DNA from: Hymenobacter sp. BT559
Lineage (GTDB): Bacteria; Bacteroidota; Bacteroidia; Cytophagales; Hymenobacteraceae
Direction of reading: 5' to 3'
NCBI RefSeq assembly: GCF_017571525.1
Contig: NZ_JAGETY010000001.1
Span: forward strand, 186,001-250,000
Length of the DNA: 64,000 nt
Shown here: positions 34,720-42,982 of the stretch, piece by piece
How positions within the stretch are numbered: the stretch's first letter is position 1
Layout of the letters: every line of letters starts with the position of its first letter
Made by a program: the position numbers and the translations under genes
The notes under the pieces: generated by a model
What the model was told of the DNA's origin: nothing
Seen by the model: only the letters and a program-made list of their open reading frames with translations
The model's database searches: none

Positions 34720-34910
34720 AAGGCAACGTAGAATAGCCGGATTTCTGGGTTAGATGATTTAGCCGGGTAAAGATACAGTAGCACGAAGTATGCCACTTCA
34801 TCGGCTCTACAGTAGTTTTTTAGTGGCTGCTAGCTACGCTCTTAGCATTATTTTTGGCTCCTGATGCACAAAAACCTTGCGACATCTTGCGAAAATGTGA
34901 TGCAATTCCC

Positions 34911-34918
34911 TACCTTTG
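34911..34918 (+). promoter_or_regulatory. -7 box TACCTTTG of the tRNA-Pro genes
   Basis: A perfect TAnnTTTG box whose last base is 16 bases before the mature tRNA. A TCTTG at 34885-34889 is placed about right for the -33 element. Confidence 0.65.
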
Positions 34919-34934
34919 CAACTCCAAATGCCCT

Positions 34935-35008
34935 CGGGGTGTAGCGTAGCCTGGTATCGCGCCAGCATGGGGTGCTGGAGGTCGTAGGTTCGAATCCTGC
35001 CACTCCGA
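34935..35008 (+). tRNA. tRNA-Pro(GGG)
   Basis: A 74-base cloverleaf: acceptor CGGGGTG/CACTCCG (one G-T pair), D-arm GCGT...TCGC, anticodon stem CCAGC/GCTGG with loop ATGGGGT (anticodon GGG), T-loop TTCGAAT and discriminator A. The CCA end is not encoded. It reads CCC and CCT codons. Confidence 0.93.
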
Positions 35009-35031
35009 CCGAGGAGCAAGTTTGCCCCACG

Positions 35032-35066
35032 AAAAAGCCTCTGACCTCCGGGTCGGAGGCTTTTTT
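35032..35066 (+). terminator. Terminator after tRNA-Pro(GGG)
   Basis: AAAAAGCCTC and GAGGCTTTTT close a stem that also pairs TGACC with GGTCG, and it ends in six T. Reading through would give the second tRNA. Confidence 0.85.
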
Positions 35067-35129
35067 AGGCCAACTTTCCCCATTTGGATTTCCCGACGCG
35101 GAGCCGCCCCATCGGCACCGCATCATTTT

Positions 35130-35203
35130 CGGGGTGTAGCGCAGCCCGGTAGCGCGCGTCGTTCGGGACGACGAGGCCGTAGGTTCGAATCCTGCCACCC
35201 CGA
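35130..35203 (+). tRNA. tRNA-Pro(CGG)
   Basis: A 74-base cloverleaf: acceptor CGGGGTG/CACCCCG, D-arm GCGC/GCGC, anticodon stem CGTCG/CGACG with loop TTCGGGA (anticodon CGG), T-loop TTCGAAT, discriminator A, no encoded CCA. It reads CCG. Much of the sequence matches the tRNA-Pro(GGG) 120 bases upstream. Confidence 0.93.
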
Positions 35204-35209
35204 CTTCTG

Positions 35210-35242
35210 AAAAGCCTGACTCTGACCGAGTCGGGCTTTTTT
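35210..35242 (+). terminator. Terminator after tRNA-Pro(CGG)
   Basis: AAAGCCTGACTC pairs with GAGTCGGGCTTT (one G-T pair) around TGACC, followed by a T-run, six bases after the tRNA end. Confidence 0.85.
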
Positions 35243-35359
35243 ATGTACTGCGGGCAGCGCGTCCGGAGCCCGCGCCGAAAAGCCAGGGTAGTTTTGCAGC
35301 CGCCCGAGCGTAAAGCCACGCCCCCACACCCTCCGTTCCTACCTGATAACAAACATCTT

Positions 35360-36751
35360 ATGCGTAACCCTACTTTCTGGACGCGAGCGATGTGGCCCCT
35401 GCTGGCTGGGCTGGTGCTGCTGCACGCGGCGCTCTACAACGGGTTTCCGCTGGTAACATCCGACACGGGTACTTACCTGGTGAGCGCCCTAGAGCTGAAG
35501 GTGCCTATTGACCGGCCCGTAACCTATGGGCTGTTTGTACGGTTCACCAGCCTGTGGGGCTGGTCGGTATGGGGAGCGGTATTTGGGCAGTGTCTACTGC
35601 TGGGAGTGCTACTGCTGCGTTACATCCGCGAGTTTGCGCCACGGCTGACGCACCCAGCGGGCCGCCTTGCCCTGCTGGTGCTGGCCATGTGGGCCACGGG
35701 GGTGTCGTGGTTCAGCTCGCAGCTGATGCCTGATATTTTTACGGCCATCGGCATGCTGGCGCTGGGGCTGGTACTGCTGGGCCGCTGCCGCAGCGGCTGG
35801 GAAGTGGGCGGCTGGCTAGGGGTGGCCTTTGGGGCCGAGCTCTGCCACTCCTCCAACCTAGTTTCGTTCAACCTGCTGGTACTGGTGATGGGCCTGGTCG
35901 CTTGGCTAACCTCAGCTACCGGGCCGACGTGGCTGCCGCGGCGGCGCTGGGCCCTGACCCTAGCCGTGACGCTGGCTGGCTGGCTGGCCCTGCCCACGCT
36001 GCACGCCGCGCTGGGCGGGGGCTTCACTATCGTGCGGGCCTCGCCTGCCTTCCTGATAGCCCGACTTAGCGAGTCAGGGGTGCTGGAGCGGTTTCTTGAC
36101 CACGAGTGCCAGGGCCCAGCCACCTACAGCCTGTGCAAATACCGCGACAAATTGCCCGAGGACGCTATGGGCTTTATGTGGGGTACTAACACGCCCATGC
36201 AGCTGGCGGGCGGTATGGAGGCCACCCGCGACGAGTACCGCACTATTATTAGTCGGATATTGTGCTCGCCGCGCTACTACCCTGCCCTGGCTTGGACGGC
36301 CACGCAGGCCACGCTGCGCCAGCTTACGCACGTGGGCCTGGGCGACGGCCTGGGACAGTACCGCGAAAATACCGCTCCCTTTTGGCCCATGCGCGCCTTT
36401 CCCTACGAACTGAAGACCTACTTGTCATCGATGCAAAACCACGGGCAGCTTGAGTTTGGGCAGCTTAGCGAGCGGGTCGGGCTTGCCTACCTGCTGGCGG
36501 TGGTAGCGGGCCTGGGCGGCCTGGCCAGCCGCGCCGCGCGGCAACGGCTAGGGCCGGGCGCGGTCACCTGGCTTGTTCTGGTAGGCACGGCGCTGGTGGT
36601 CAATGCTTTTGCTACCGGAGCCGTGGCCAATGTGTATGACCGCCTGCAAGCTCGTATGGCATGGTTGCTGCCGTTTACGGTGCTAGTGTTAGCTACCGAA
36701 CTGCTACTAGGCTACTGGGCTACCTGGCGCCAGCTACCGGCCACAAAATAG
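35360..36751 (+). CDS. Polytopic membrane protein, possible GT-C-fold glycosyltransferase
   Basis: A 463-residue protein with about nine or ten membrane helices. The start at 35360 precedes the first helix (MWPLLAGLVLLHAALYNGF). After the first helix comes YNGFPLVTSDTGTYL with an acidic residue in a short loop, then PIDRPVTYGLFVRF; GT-C enzymes carry an acidic motif in this first extracytoplasmic loop. A long loop at about 235-365 holds HECQGPATYSLCKYRDKLPED and TRDEYRTIISRIL. No family was recognised with certainty. It stands alone between the tRNA genes and a terminator. Confidence 0.55.
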   Translation: MRNPTFWTRAMWPLLAGLVLLHAALYNGFPLVTSDTGTYLVSALELKVPIDRPVTYGLFVRFTSLWGWSVWGAVFGQCLLLGVLLLRYIREFAPRLTHPAGRLALLVLAMWATGVSWFSSQLMPDIFTAIGMLALGLVLLGRCRSGWEVGGWLGVAFGAELCHSSNLVSFNLLVLVMGLVAWLTSATGPTWLPRRRWALTLAVTLAGWLALPTLHAALGGGFTIVRASPAFLIARLSESGVLERFLDHECQGPATYSLCKYRDKLPEDAMGFMWGTNTPMQLAGGMEATRDEYRTIISRILCSPRYYPALAWTATQATLRQLTHVGLGDGLGQYRENTAPFWPMRAFPYELKTYLSSMQNHGQLEFGQLSERVGLAYLLAVVAGLGGLASRAARQRLGPGAVTWLVLVGTALVVNAFATGAVANVYDRLQARMAWLLPFTVLVLATELLLGYWATWRQLPATK

Positions 36752-36778
36752 GTGGGTTGGCTATGGGTTATTAACGAA

Positions 36779-36827
36779 TTAACGTTCTGAACAAGCGCCC
36801 ATGTAGGGCGCCTGCTCAGAACGTTAA
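36779..36827. terminator. Inverted repeat between convergent genes
   Basis: TTAACGTTCTGAACAAGCGC and the reverse complement on the right (two mismatches) close over a five-base ATGTA loop. It probably ends both transcripts. The outer part TTAACGTTCTG is close to the arms of the 26051 palindrome. Confidence 0.6.
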
Positions 36828-36846
36828 GTTATTTAAGACAAGTACT

Positions 36847-37332
36847 TTATCGCTTCTTGCGGGTGAGCAACACCGTAGCACCAGCCACCACGGCCGTAAA
36901 CGCGGCCAGCTTCAAAATCAACCCTTTTTTATCATATTTCCATTCGATAGGGTAACCCTTTTCGGCGAAGATATTGGGCACATGGCCGTGCGCCAGGTCG
37001 CTGAGCACCCCTTCTACTACGTTCACGCGGTCGGCGAAAAGCAGCGGCAGCCAGTGGAGATAACTGTTTTCGCTGTACTTGAAAGCAAAGCGCCGGATGA
37101 CGCCGCTGAGGCCGCTAGGGGGTACTGAAGTACCGAAGACGGCCGTCACATTGGGCCGCTCGTTGGAGTGCAGCACCTCGATGTTGATGGGCTGCTGGGT
37201 GGGGCGCTCCCAGGAGTATCCCTTGTGGTCGTCCGGGGTGCGCGTGCGCATCGGGTACGTGGGGTCGTTGTCGGGGTCGTTGTCGATGTTCCAGCCCGGG
37301 AGCTGCGACGGGTTGTGGGTGATAGGTTCCAT
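36847..37332 (-). CDS. Unknown C-terminally anchored protein
   Basis: A 161-residue protein with a proline- and aspartate-rich N-terminus (PGWNIDNDPDNDPTYPMR), a middle region with FADRVNVVEGVLSDLAHGHVPN, and one C-terminal membrane helix (about residues 136-156) followed by RKKR, so the bulk faces one side and the tail is cytoplasmic or the reverse. No family recognised. It starts 12 bases after the zinc dehydrogenase stop on the same strand, so the two are likely co-transcribed. Confidence 0.65.
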   Translation of the reverse strand: MEPITHNPSQLPGWNIDNDPDNDPTYPMRTRTPDDHKGYSWERPTQQPINIEVLHSNERPNVTAVFGTSVPPSGLSGVIRRFAFKYSENSYLHWLPLLFADRVNVVEGVLSDLAHGHVPNIFAEKGYPIEWKYDKKGLILKLAAFTAVVAGATVLLTRKKR

Positions 37333-37344
37333 GATAGCAGCGCG

Positions 37345-38499
37345 TTACATGCCGGCGGTAGACGGGATAAGGACAGTTTTGATGCAGTTGTCGAGCTTAG
37401 CCGAGAACATGCGGTAGCCGTCGGCCACGTCTTCCAGTGCCAGGCGGTGGGTAATAAGGCCTTTGGGGTTGAGCACGCCGTTTTGCACGTGCTTGATGAG
37501 GCGCGGCAGGTGGCGTTTCACAGCCGTTTGATTGGCCCGAATGGTGATGCCCTTGTTCAGCACATTGCCGATGGGCACGAGGTTGTCGGTAGGGCCGTAC
37601 ACGCCCACGATGGATACCACACCGCCCTTGCGCACCGCGTTGATGGCCCAGTGCACAGCCGTGGCCGAACCGGCTTGCAGCAGCATTTTGCGGCCCGTGA
37701 TGGTTTGCAGCGCGTTGCCGGCGGCCTCGGCCCCCACGGCATCGATGCAGACGTCGGCGCCTATCCAGTCGGTTTGCTTTTTGATGAACAGCACCGGGTC
37801 GCCGATTTCCTGGAAATTGTAAGCCTCGCACTTCGAGTAGTTGCGGGCAAACTCCAGGCGGTAATCTTCCTTGTCGATGATGATGACGCGGCCGGCACCA
37901 AAAAGCCAGGCGCAGCGCGCGGCCATGATGCCCACAGGGCCTGCCCCGAATACCACCACCGTGTCGCCGGTCTGGATGCCGCCCATTTCGGCGGCCTGGT
38001 AGCCGGTGGGCACCACGTCGGTAAGCAGCACGGCATCCTCAATGTCCATACCGGGTGGAATGACGGTGGGGCTCACGTTGGCGTAGGGCACGCGTACGTA
38101 CTCAGCCTGGCCCCCATCGTAGCCCCCCGTGATGTGCGAATAGCCAAAGAAGCCGCCGGCCGCCGTGGCCTGCGGGCTGCCCTCGTGGCAGTTGCCAAAC
38201 AGGCCCTGCTTACAAAAAATGCACTTGCCGCAGGCAATATTGAAGGGCACCAGCACATTATCGCCCACCTTGAGCTTGGTTACTTCCGAGCCAATTTCCT
38301 CGACGACGCCCGTAAACTCGTGGCCGAAGGTTTGGCCCACGCGCGTGTCGGGCACGTTGCCGTTGTAGAGGTGCAGGTCGGAGCCGCAGATGCAGGACCG
38401 CGTGACCCGCACAATCGCATCCTCGGGATGCAGAATTTCGGGCATCGGCTTTTGGGTGACCCGAATGCGTTTCGGGCCGCGATATTCCATAGCTAGCAT
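37345..38499 (-). CDS. Zinc-dependent alcohol dehydrogenase
   Basis: A 384-residue medium-chain dehydrogenase of the formaldehyde/aldehyde-dismuting subgroup. Catalytic zinc ligands are in SCICGSDLHLY and GHEFTGVVEE; the structural zinc loop is CGKCIFCKQGLFGNC; the coenzyme fold has VFGAGPVGIMAARCAWLFGA. A Shine-Dalgarno-like AAGGAG precedes the ATG at 38499 by seven bases. Substrate not evident. It leads a two-gene unit with the anchored protein at 36847. Confidence 0.92.
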   Translation of the reverse strand: MLAMEYRGPKRIRVTQKPMPEILHPEDAIVRVTRSCICGSDLHLYNGNVPDTRVGQTFGHEFTGVVEEIGSEVTKLKVGDNVLVPFNIACGKCIFCKQGLFGNCHEGSPQATAAGGFFGYSHITGGYDGGQAEYVRVPYANVSPTVIPPGMDIEDAVLLTDVVPTGYQAAEMGGIQTGDTVVVFGAGPVGIMAARCAWLFGAGRVIIIDKEDYRLEFARNYSKCEAYNFQEIGDPVLFIKKQTDWIGADVCIDAVGAEAAGNALQTITGRKMLLQAGSATAVHWAINAVRKGGVVSIVGVYGPTDNLVPIGNVLNKGITIRANQTAVKRHLPRLIKHVQNGVLNPKGLITHRLALEDVADGYRMFSAKLDNCIKTVLIPSTAGM

Positions 38500-38643
38500 A
38501 TGTTTTCTCCTTTAGTAGCAGGGTGAAGTGTCCCCGGCAAACAGTACTCGCTACTGCCTGCCGGCCTGCTAAGGGTACTCGCTTAGGCTAGCCAGGGTTA
38601 AGCTATCCGCCTGTAATGCTGAAAATTACGTAGTAATCGCGAA

Positions 38644-38687
38644 GGCGCCCGCCCGCCTGCGTATAAACCGCCAGGCGGGCGGGCGCC
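38644..38687. repeat. GC-rich hairpin
   Basis: GGCGCCCGCCCGCCTG pairs perfectly with CAGGCGGGCGGGCGCC across a 12-base loop. It lies downstream of the gene at 38717 and upstream of the zinc dehydrogenase, both minus strand. There is no T-run, so it may be a stabilising or REP-like hairpin rather than an intrinsic terminator. Confidence 0.65.
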
Positions 38688-38716
38688 CTCCGTATTTCTT
38701 ACTAGCCGGGCTAGCC

Positions 38717-39235
38717 CTACTGCACGCCTACCCGCAGTTCGTCAGCCTCATTGGGCCCGAATTGCTCGAGGTAAAATGGCTGCTTGGTCAGCTTCTGGTC
38801 TTTGATATGCTGCTGGGCAGTGGTGTAGAGCTTGCCCGGGGCGAGCAAAAAGCTAACACCCTGCACGCGGGCCGTCACCACCCGCCGGCCGGCGGGCACC
38901 ACGCGGTAGCGCCAGCCCGTGGGCAGCACGGCGGCTGTGTCGGGCACCAGCACCCCCACGAAAGCGCGAATAGAATCGTGCGCCGACTCGGGGTCGTTGT
39001 AGTAAAGGTTAGCCAACGGCTGGCTAGGGTGCGCGTCCTGCCAGTTTTTGGCGGTGCGGAACAGCTCGCCAAAGCGACTGTCATCGACCTTGCCGCGAAA
39101 GGGCTGGCCGGCCAGCAGCACGGGCGCGGCCGTGGTTTCGAGGGCCACGCTAGGGGTGCGCAGGCCGCCAAGGTAGGCGTAGATGCCGAGGCCGATGGCC
39201 GTGAAGATGAGGACTAGGGGAAAGAAGAATCGCAC
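38717..39235 (-). CDS. Membrane-anchored protein, GyrI-like domain suspected
   Basis: A 172-residue protein with an N-terminal helix (residues 2-22, LVLIFTAIGLGIYAYL) and a soluble domain. The pattern FRGKVDDSRFGELFRTAKNW, then LYYNDPESAHDSIRAFVGVLV and a final FEQFGPNEADELRVGVQ-like ending resembles the GyrI/SOUL small-molecule-binding fold. The start is GTG. Function is unknown. Confidence 0.5.
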   Translation of the reverse strand: MRFFFPLVLIFTAIGLGIYAYLGGLRTPSVALETTAAPVLLAGQPFRGKVDDSRFGELFRTAKNWQDAHPSQPLANLYYNDPESAHDSIRAFVGVLVPDTAAVLPTGWRYRVVPAGRRVVTARVQGVSFLLAPGKLYTTAQQHIKDQKLTKQPFYLEQFGPNEADELRVGVQ

Positions 39236-39290
39236 GTTTGTTTATTGATTTTTAGTACCAAGCTTGATACTACGGCCCTAGCGGGGCGCC

Positions 39291-41117
39291 TCACTTACCC
39301 GTCGCCAGCTGCTCACTGCTAGCGTACTGCATGCGGTAGAGCTGGGCGTAATAGCCGCCGAGGCGCAGGAGTTCGTCGTGGGTGCCGGTTTCCTTAATTT
39401 CGCCGCGGTCGAGGACGATGATTTTATCGGCCTTTTGGATGGTGCTGAGGCGGTGAGCGATGACGAGCGAGGTGCGGCCTTCCATGAGCTTATCGATGGC
39501 GTGCTGAATCATCTCCTCGGTTTCGGAATCGACCGACGAGGTAGCCTCGTCGAGCACGATGACGCGAGGCTCGTAGACCAGCGCCCGCACGAAGCTGATG
39601 AGCTGGCGCTGGCCCACCGAGAGTGTGGCACCGCGCTCCATCACGGGGTAGTCAAGGCCACCGGGCAGGCGGCCAATGAAGCGCTCGGCGCCTACCAGCG
39701 CGGCCGCTTCCCAGATTTTAGCGTCCTTTATCTCCTTGTTGCCCAGCGTAATATTATCGCGAATGGAGCCCGCGAAGAGAAACACGTCTTGCAGTACCAC
39801 GCCAATCTGGCGGCGCAGCTGGCTGAGGTCGTACTCGCGCAGGTCTTCGCCATCGACGCGGATATGGCCCTGCTGAATGTCGTAGAAGCGCGAAAGCAGG
39901 TTGATAATGCTCGTTTTGCCGGCGCCGGTGGCCCCCACAAAGGCGACGGTCTGGCCCGGCTTCACGTGGAAGCTGATGTCTTTCAGCACCCACTCGGGCT
40001 CGTTGGCTTCGCTGTCCTGGCGGTTGGCTTCAGCTTCCTGCCGGTTGTAGGCAAACCAGACGTGGTCGAACTCGACCTCGCCGCGCAGCTGGGGCACCGG
40101 CCGGGTGCCGGAAGTAGCCACTAGCTCCTCATTATCGAGCAGCTTGAGTAGGCGCTCAGTGCTCACGAGGCCTAGCTGCAAGGTATTGAAGCGGTCGGCA
40201 ATCTGCCGGATAGGCCGGAAAAACAGCGCATTATACATGATAAAGGCAATCAGCTCGCCCTTCGAGATAACGCCCGCTACCTGGCCCTGGGCCGCATACC
40301 ACACGAGCAAGCCTACGCCGATGGCCCCCAGCACCTCGGCCACCGGGAAGTAGATGCTGTAGTAGAGTACCGATTTGATGTTAGCCCGCGTGTGCTCCTG
40401 ATTTATTGCCTCAAACTTGCGGTATTCGCGCTCCTCGTTGTTGAAAATCTGCACCACGTTCATACCCGTGAGGTGCTCTTGCACGAAACTGTTGAGCTTG
40501 GCCACCGCGTTGCGCACCTCCTGGAAGCTGCCCTTGACTTTCTCCTTGAAAACGTAGGTGCTGAAGAGCAGCGGTGGAATAACCGAGAGGCTGATGAGCG
40601 CCAGCTGCCAGTTGGTCCAGAACATGAAAATCATGAGGAACACAATCTGCAGCAAGTCGCCGACCATCGCGGCTAGCCCCTCGCTGAAGACGTCGGACAA
40701 GGTTTCGACGTCCGAGATGTTGCGCGTCACGAGCACGCCAATAGGCGTGCGGTCGAAGAAGCTGAGCTTGAGGCTGAGCAGGTGCCGGTAGAGGTCGCTG
40801 CGAATGTCGCGCACGATGTATTGGCCTAGCCAGCCGCCATAGTAGGTCTGGAGGTAGCTTACCAGCGTGTGCACCAGCAGCAGGCCCAGCAGCCACAGCG
40901 TCGAGCGGTTGAGGCCGGCCCAGTCGTTGTTGGTGATGTCGACATCGACCATGCGCTGGATAAGCGCGGGGCGCACCGTGCCGAGCACCGCCGTGGCCAC
41001 CGTGAGCACGATGAGCGCGATAAACGTGCCCCGGTAGGGCTGCACATAGGCCAGCAGGCGGCGCAGCACCTGCCAGTCGAACACCTGGCCGGTTTTGGTA
41101 GCAGTAGTTGAGTCCAT
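39291..41117 (-). CDS. ABC exporter half-transporter, non-canonical signature
   Basis: A 608-residue half-transporter: six membrane helices (about residues 22-330) and a nucleotide-binding domain with Walker A GATGAGKTS, signature LSVGQRQLISFVRAL (residue 501 Val instead of Gly), Walker B VIVLDEATSSVD with catalytic Glu524 and H-loop VIAHRLST. The LSxGQRQLI form is typical of the TM288/BmrD-like subunit of heterodimeric exporters, whose partner keeps an intact signature but lost the catalytic Glu. The gene at 32407 has just that state. A charged insertion rich in Glu and Asn lies near residue 355-375. Confidence 0.92.
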   Translation of the reverse strand: MDSTTATKTGQVFDWQVLRRLLAYVQPYRGTFIALIVLTVATAVLGTVRPALIQRMVDVDITNNDWAGLNRSTLWLLGLLLVHTLVSYLQTYYGGWLGQYIVRDIRSDLYRHLLSLKLSFFDRTPIGVLVTRNISDVETLSDVFSEGLAAMVGDLLQIVFLMIFMFWTNWQLALISLSVIPPLLFSTYVFKEKVKGSFQEVRNAVAKLNSFVQEHLTGMNVVQIFNNEEREYRKFEAINQEHTRANIKSVLYYSIYFPVAEVLGAIGVGLLVWYAAQGQVAGVISKGELIAFIMYNALFFRPIRQIADRFNTLQLGLVSTERLLKLLDNEELVATSGTRPVPQLRGEVEFDHVWFAYNRQEAEANRQDSEANEPEWVLKDISFHVKPGQTVAFVGATGAGKTSIINLLSRFYDIQQGHIRVDGEDLREYDLSQLRRQIGVVLQDVFLFAGSIRDNITLGNKEIKDAKIWEAAALVGAERFIGRLPGGLDYPVMERGATLSVGQRQLISFVRALVYEPRVIVLDEATSSVDSETEEMIQHAIDKLMEGRTSLVIAHRLSTIQKADKIIVLDRGEIKETGTHDELLRLGGYYAQLYRMQYASSEQLATGK

Positions 41118-41133
41118 AAGCGTAACTGGCTAA

Positions 41134-41141
41134 CAAAGGTC
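41134..41141 (-). promoter_or_regulatory. -7-like box GACCTTTG
   Basis: One mismatch to TAnnTTTG, ending 16 bases before the ABC exporter ATG at 41117. Confidence 0.45.
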
Positions 41142-41265
41142 GGCACGTTTCGTTGCCATTGCGGCGCGCAAAAGCCGCCTGGCGTTGGACTGTTTTGTAC
41201 TAGCCAACCAGGGCACTTGAAACCAAACAGGCCTTTTTGTGCTCAAATCCAGGTTTGCGCGGATA

Positions 41266-42021
41266 CTATTCAGCCGGCACTATTCCCAGACCATACTCTA
41301 CCTTACTCAAATACAACCCTTTAGCTGGTGCAGCGCCACTAGCCGCCACGCGCTGCTGCCGGTGCAGTATTTGCTGAAATCCCAGCGGGTTGAGTTTGCC
41401 CCGGCCCACGTCGAGCAAGGTGCCCACCACCAGCCGCACCATACCGCGCACAAACCGGTTGGCCCGAATGCGGAAGACGAGGCCGCCCGGCGCTGCGTGC
41501 CAGCCCGCCTCGTAGAGGTAGCACACGTAATGCGTTTCGGCCCCCTTGACCTTAGAGAAGGCTGTGAAGTCGAACTGCCCCACCAAGTAAGCGGCAGCCT
41601 CGTTCATGGCCGCTACATCGGGTGCCCGGTCTAGGTACAGCGCCTGGTCCCGCCGAAATGGGTCGGGCTGTAGACTCACGAAGTACTCGTAGGTGCGCGC
41701 CTCGGCCGAAAAGCGGGCGTGGTCCTTGGGCCCGACTTCGTGCATACGAAAGACCTGCACATCGGGCGGCAGGGCCCGGTTGACGCGGTAGCGCAGCAAG
41801 TCGAAGGTCATGTCTTCGGGCAGGTCGGCCTCGAAGTGAGCTACCTGGTGGCTGGCGTGTACACCGGCATCGGTGCGCCCGCTGCCCAGCGTATGAATAG
41901 GCTGGCGCAACACCTGGCTCAGCGCCTTGTCGAGAGTAGCCTGCACGGTGGGCACGCCGGGCTGCACCTGCCAGCCGCAGTAAGCCGTGCCGTCGTAGGC
42001 AAAATGAATGAAGTAGCGCAT
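41266..42021 (-). CDS. truA: tRNA pseudouridine synthase A
   Basis: A 251-residue pseudouridine synthase acting at positions 38-40 of tRNA anticodon arms. Motifs: start MRYFIHFAYDGTAYCGWQVQPG, catalytic Asp in LGSGRTDAGVHA, RTYEYFV and NRFVRGMVRLVVGTLLDVGRG. The frame extends 12 codons further upstream, but a TACTTTTG promoter box ends eight bases before this ATG, which fixes the start at 42021. A monocistronic unit is likely. Confidence 0.95.
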   Translation of the reverse strand: MRYFIHFAYDGTAYCGWQVQPGVPTVQATLDKALSQVLRQPIHTLGSGRTDAGVHASHQVAHFEADLPEDMTFDLLRYRVNRALPPDVQVFRMHEVGPKDHARFSAEARTYEYFVSLQPDPFRRDQALYLDRAPDVAAMNEAAAYLVGQFDFTAFSKVKGAETHYVCYLYEAGWHAAPGGLVFRIRANRFVRGMVRLVVGTLLDVGRGKLNPLGFQQILHRQQRVAASGAAPAKGLYLSKVEYGLGIVPAE

Positions 42022-42028
42022 GGGGCCG

Positions 42029-42036
42029 CAAAAGTA
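42029..42036 (-). promoter_or_regulatory. -7 box TACTTTTG of truA
   Basis: Perfect TAnnTTTG followed by CGGCCCC and the ATG, so transcription begins almost at the start codon. Confidence 0.6.
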
Positions 42037-42080
42037 CCGCCTGCGCCCGGCCCTCACGCCCGTGGCCCAACGGCCGTAGG

Positions 42081-42290
42081 CTAGAGCAAGCCCTCGTATA
42101 AGGCCATAAAAGCTTGCTCGCGGGGCAGTTCGCCCGCTTCATAGCGGCGCAGGCGCGCCAGGGCATCGGGGCTGGGCGGCTGGCCGCACAGCGCTTGCAC
42201 GAGCAGAGCGGTTTCGACCTCGCGCTGCCGGGCTGCCCGAGCGGCAGCCTGGCAGGCAGATGGGTCTAGCGCGGGTGGTTGGAAGTTCAT
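42081..42290 (-). CDS. Small helical protein, paralogue of the gene at 22245
   Basis: A 69-residue protein of unknown function. It has AARAARQREVETALLVQALCGQPP, then LARLRRYEAGELPREQAFMALYEGLL, aligning with the 83-residue product at 22245 (REVE-x-ALL-x-QA-x-CG-x-P and RL-x-RY-x2-G-x5-QAF/EAF-x-ALY). The two are 20 kb apart. A VbhA-antitoxin-like fold is conceivable; no toxin gene is adjacent, since truA lies on one side and a response regulator on the other. Confidence 0.6.
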   Translation of the reverse strand: MNFQPPALDPSACQAAARAARQREVETALLVQALCGQPPSPDALARLRRYEAGELPREQAFMALYEGLL

Positions 42291-42338
42291 AGCTCAGAAA
42301 GGAGCAGCAGGGTAGTACAGAGCAACAGGCAGGAGCAC

Positions 42339-42977
42339 CTACCAGGGCAGCAAGGGCCGGGGCCGGGCCTTTGCCATTATTTCGGCTTTCGAATTGACTT
42401 GCAGCTTGCGGTAAACCTGCCGGATGTGCGAGCGCACGGTGTCGAGGCTGAGGCCCAGCCGGTCGGCAATGAGCTTGTAGCTCAAGCCATCTTCAATGCC
42501 CCGCACGATGTCGTGCTCGCGCGGGGTGAGGCTAGCCAGCGGGTTGGCCGGCCGGGGCGCGAAGTAGCGCGTGACGTGCCGGGCCACGCTCGGGCTCATG
42601 GGCGAGCCTCCTGCCGCTACTTGCAGCAAGTGTTCTTTGAGCAAGGGCAGCGGCGTCGTTTTTTCGAGGTAGCCGATGGCACCCTGGCGCAACGCTTCAA
42701 ATACGCGCTCGGCATCAGTATACACGCTGAGCATAAGCACTTCGGCCGCTGGCAGGGCCTGCCGCAGCAGGGCCAGGCCCTCAATGCCCGAGCGCCCGGG
42801 CAGGCCAATATCAGAAAGCACCAGCGTAGGCGGCACCTCCAGCGCGGCTAGCCCCGCCATAAACTCCTCGTGCGAGCCAGCGCATAGCACACAGCTAAAA
42901 TCTGGCTGGGCATCCAGGTACGCGCAAAGTGCGTCGCGGATAGCCGCCTGGTCTTCGATGATGCCGAGGATAATCAC
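42339..42977 (-). CDS. NarL/FixJ-type response regulator
   Basis: A 212-residue regulator: receiver with E8/D9, phosphoacceptor Asp56 in LVLSDIGLPGRSG and Lys in YLEKTTPL (KT rather than KP), then a LuxR-type HTH (SLTPREHDIVRGIEDGLSYKLIADRLGLSLDTVRSHIRQVYRKL). The GTG at 42977 is chosen because a GACCTTTG box lies just upstream of it; the in-frame ATG at 43004 would lie before that box. It works with the TPR histidine kinase encoded just upstream. Confidence 0.9.
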   Translation of the reverse strand: MIILGIIEDQAAIRDALCAYLDAQPDFSCVLCAGSHEEFMAGLAALEVPPTLVLSDIGLPGRSGIEGLALLRQALPAAEVLMLSVYTDAERVFEALRQGAIGYLEKTTPLPLLKEHLLQVAAGGSPMSPSVARHVTRYFAPRPANPLASLTPREHDIVRGIEDGLSYKLIADRLGLSLDTVRSHIRQVYRKLQVNSKAEIMAKARPRPLLPW

Positions 42978-42982
42978 GCGGG

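Noticed and set aside
37168..38496. 442-codon plus-strand frame opposite the zinc dehydrogenase
   Set aside because: Entirely antisense to a gene with clear zinc and NAD motifs; high GC at third positions keeps the reverse frame open. The translation has no family features.
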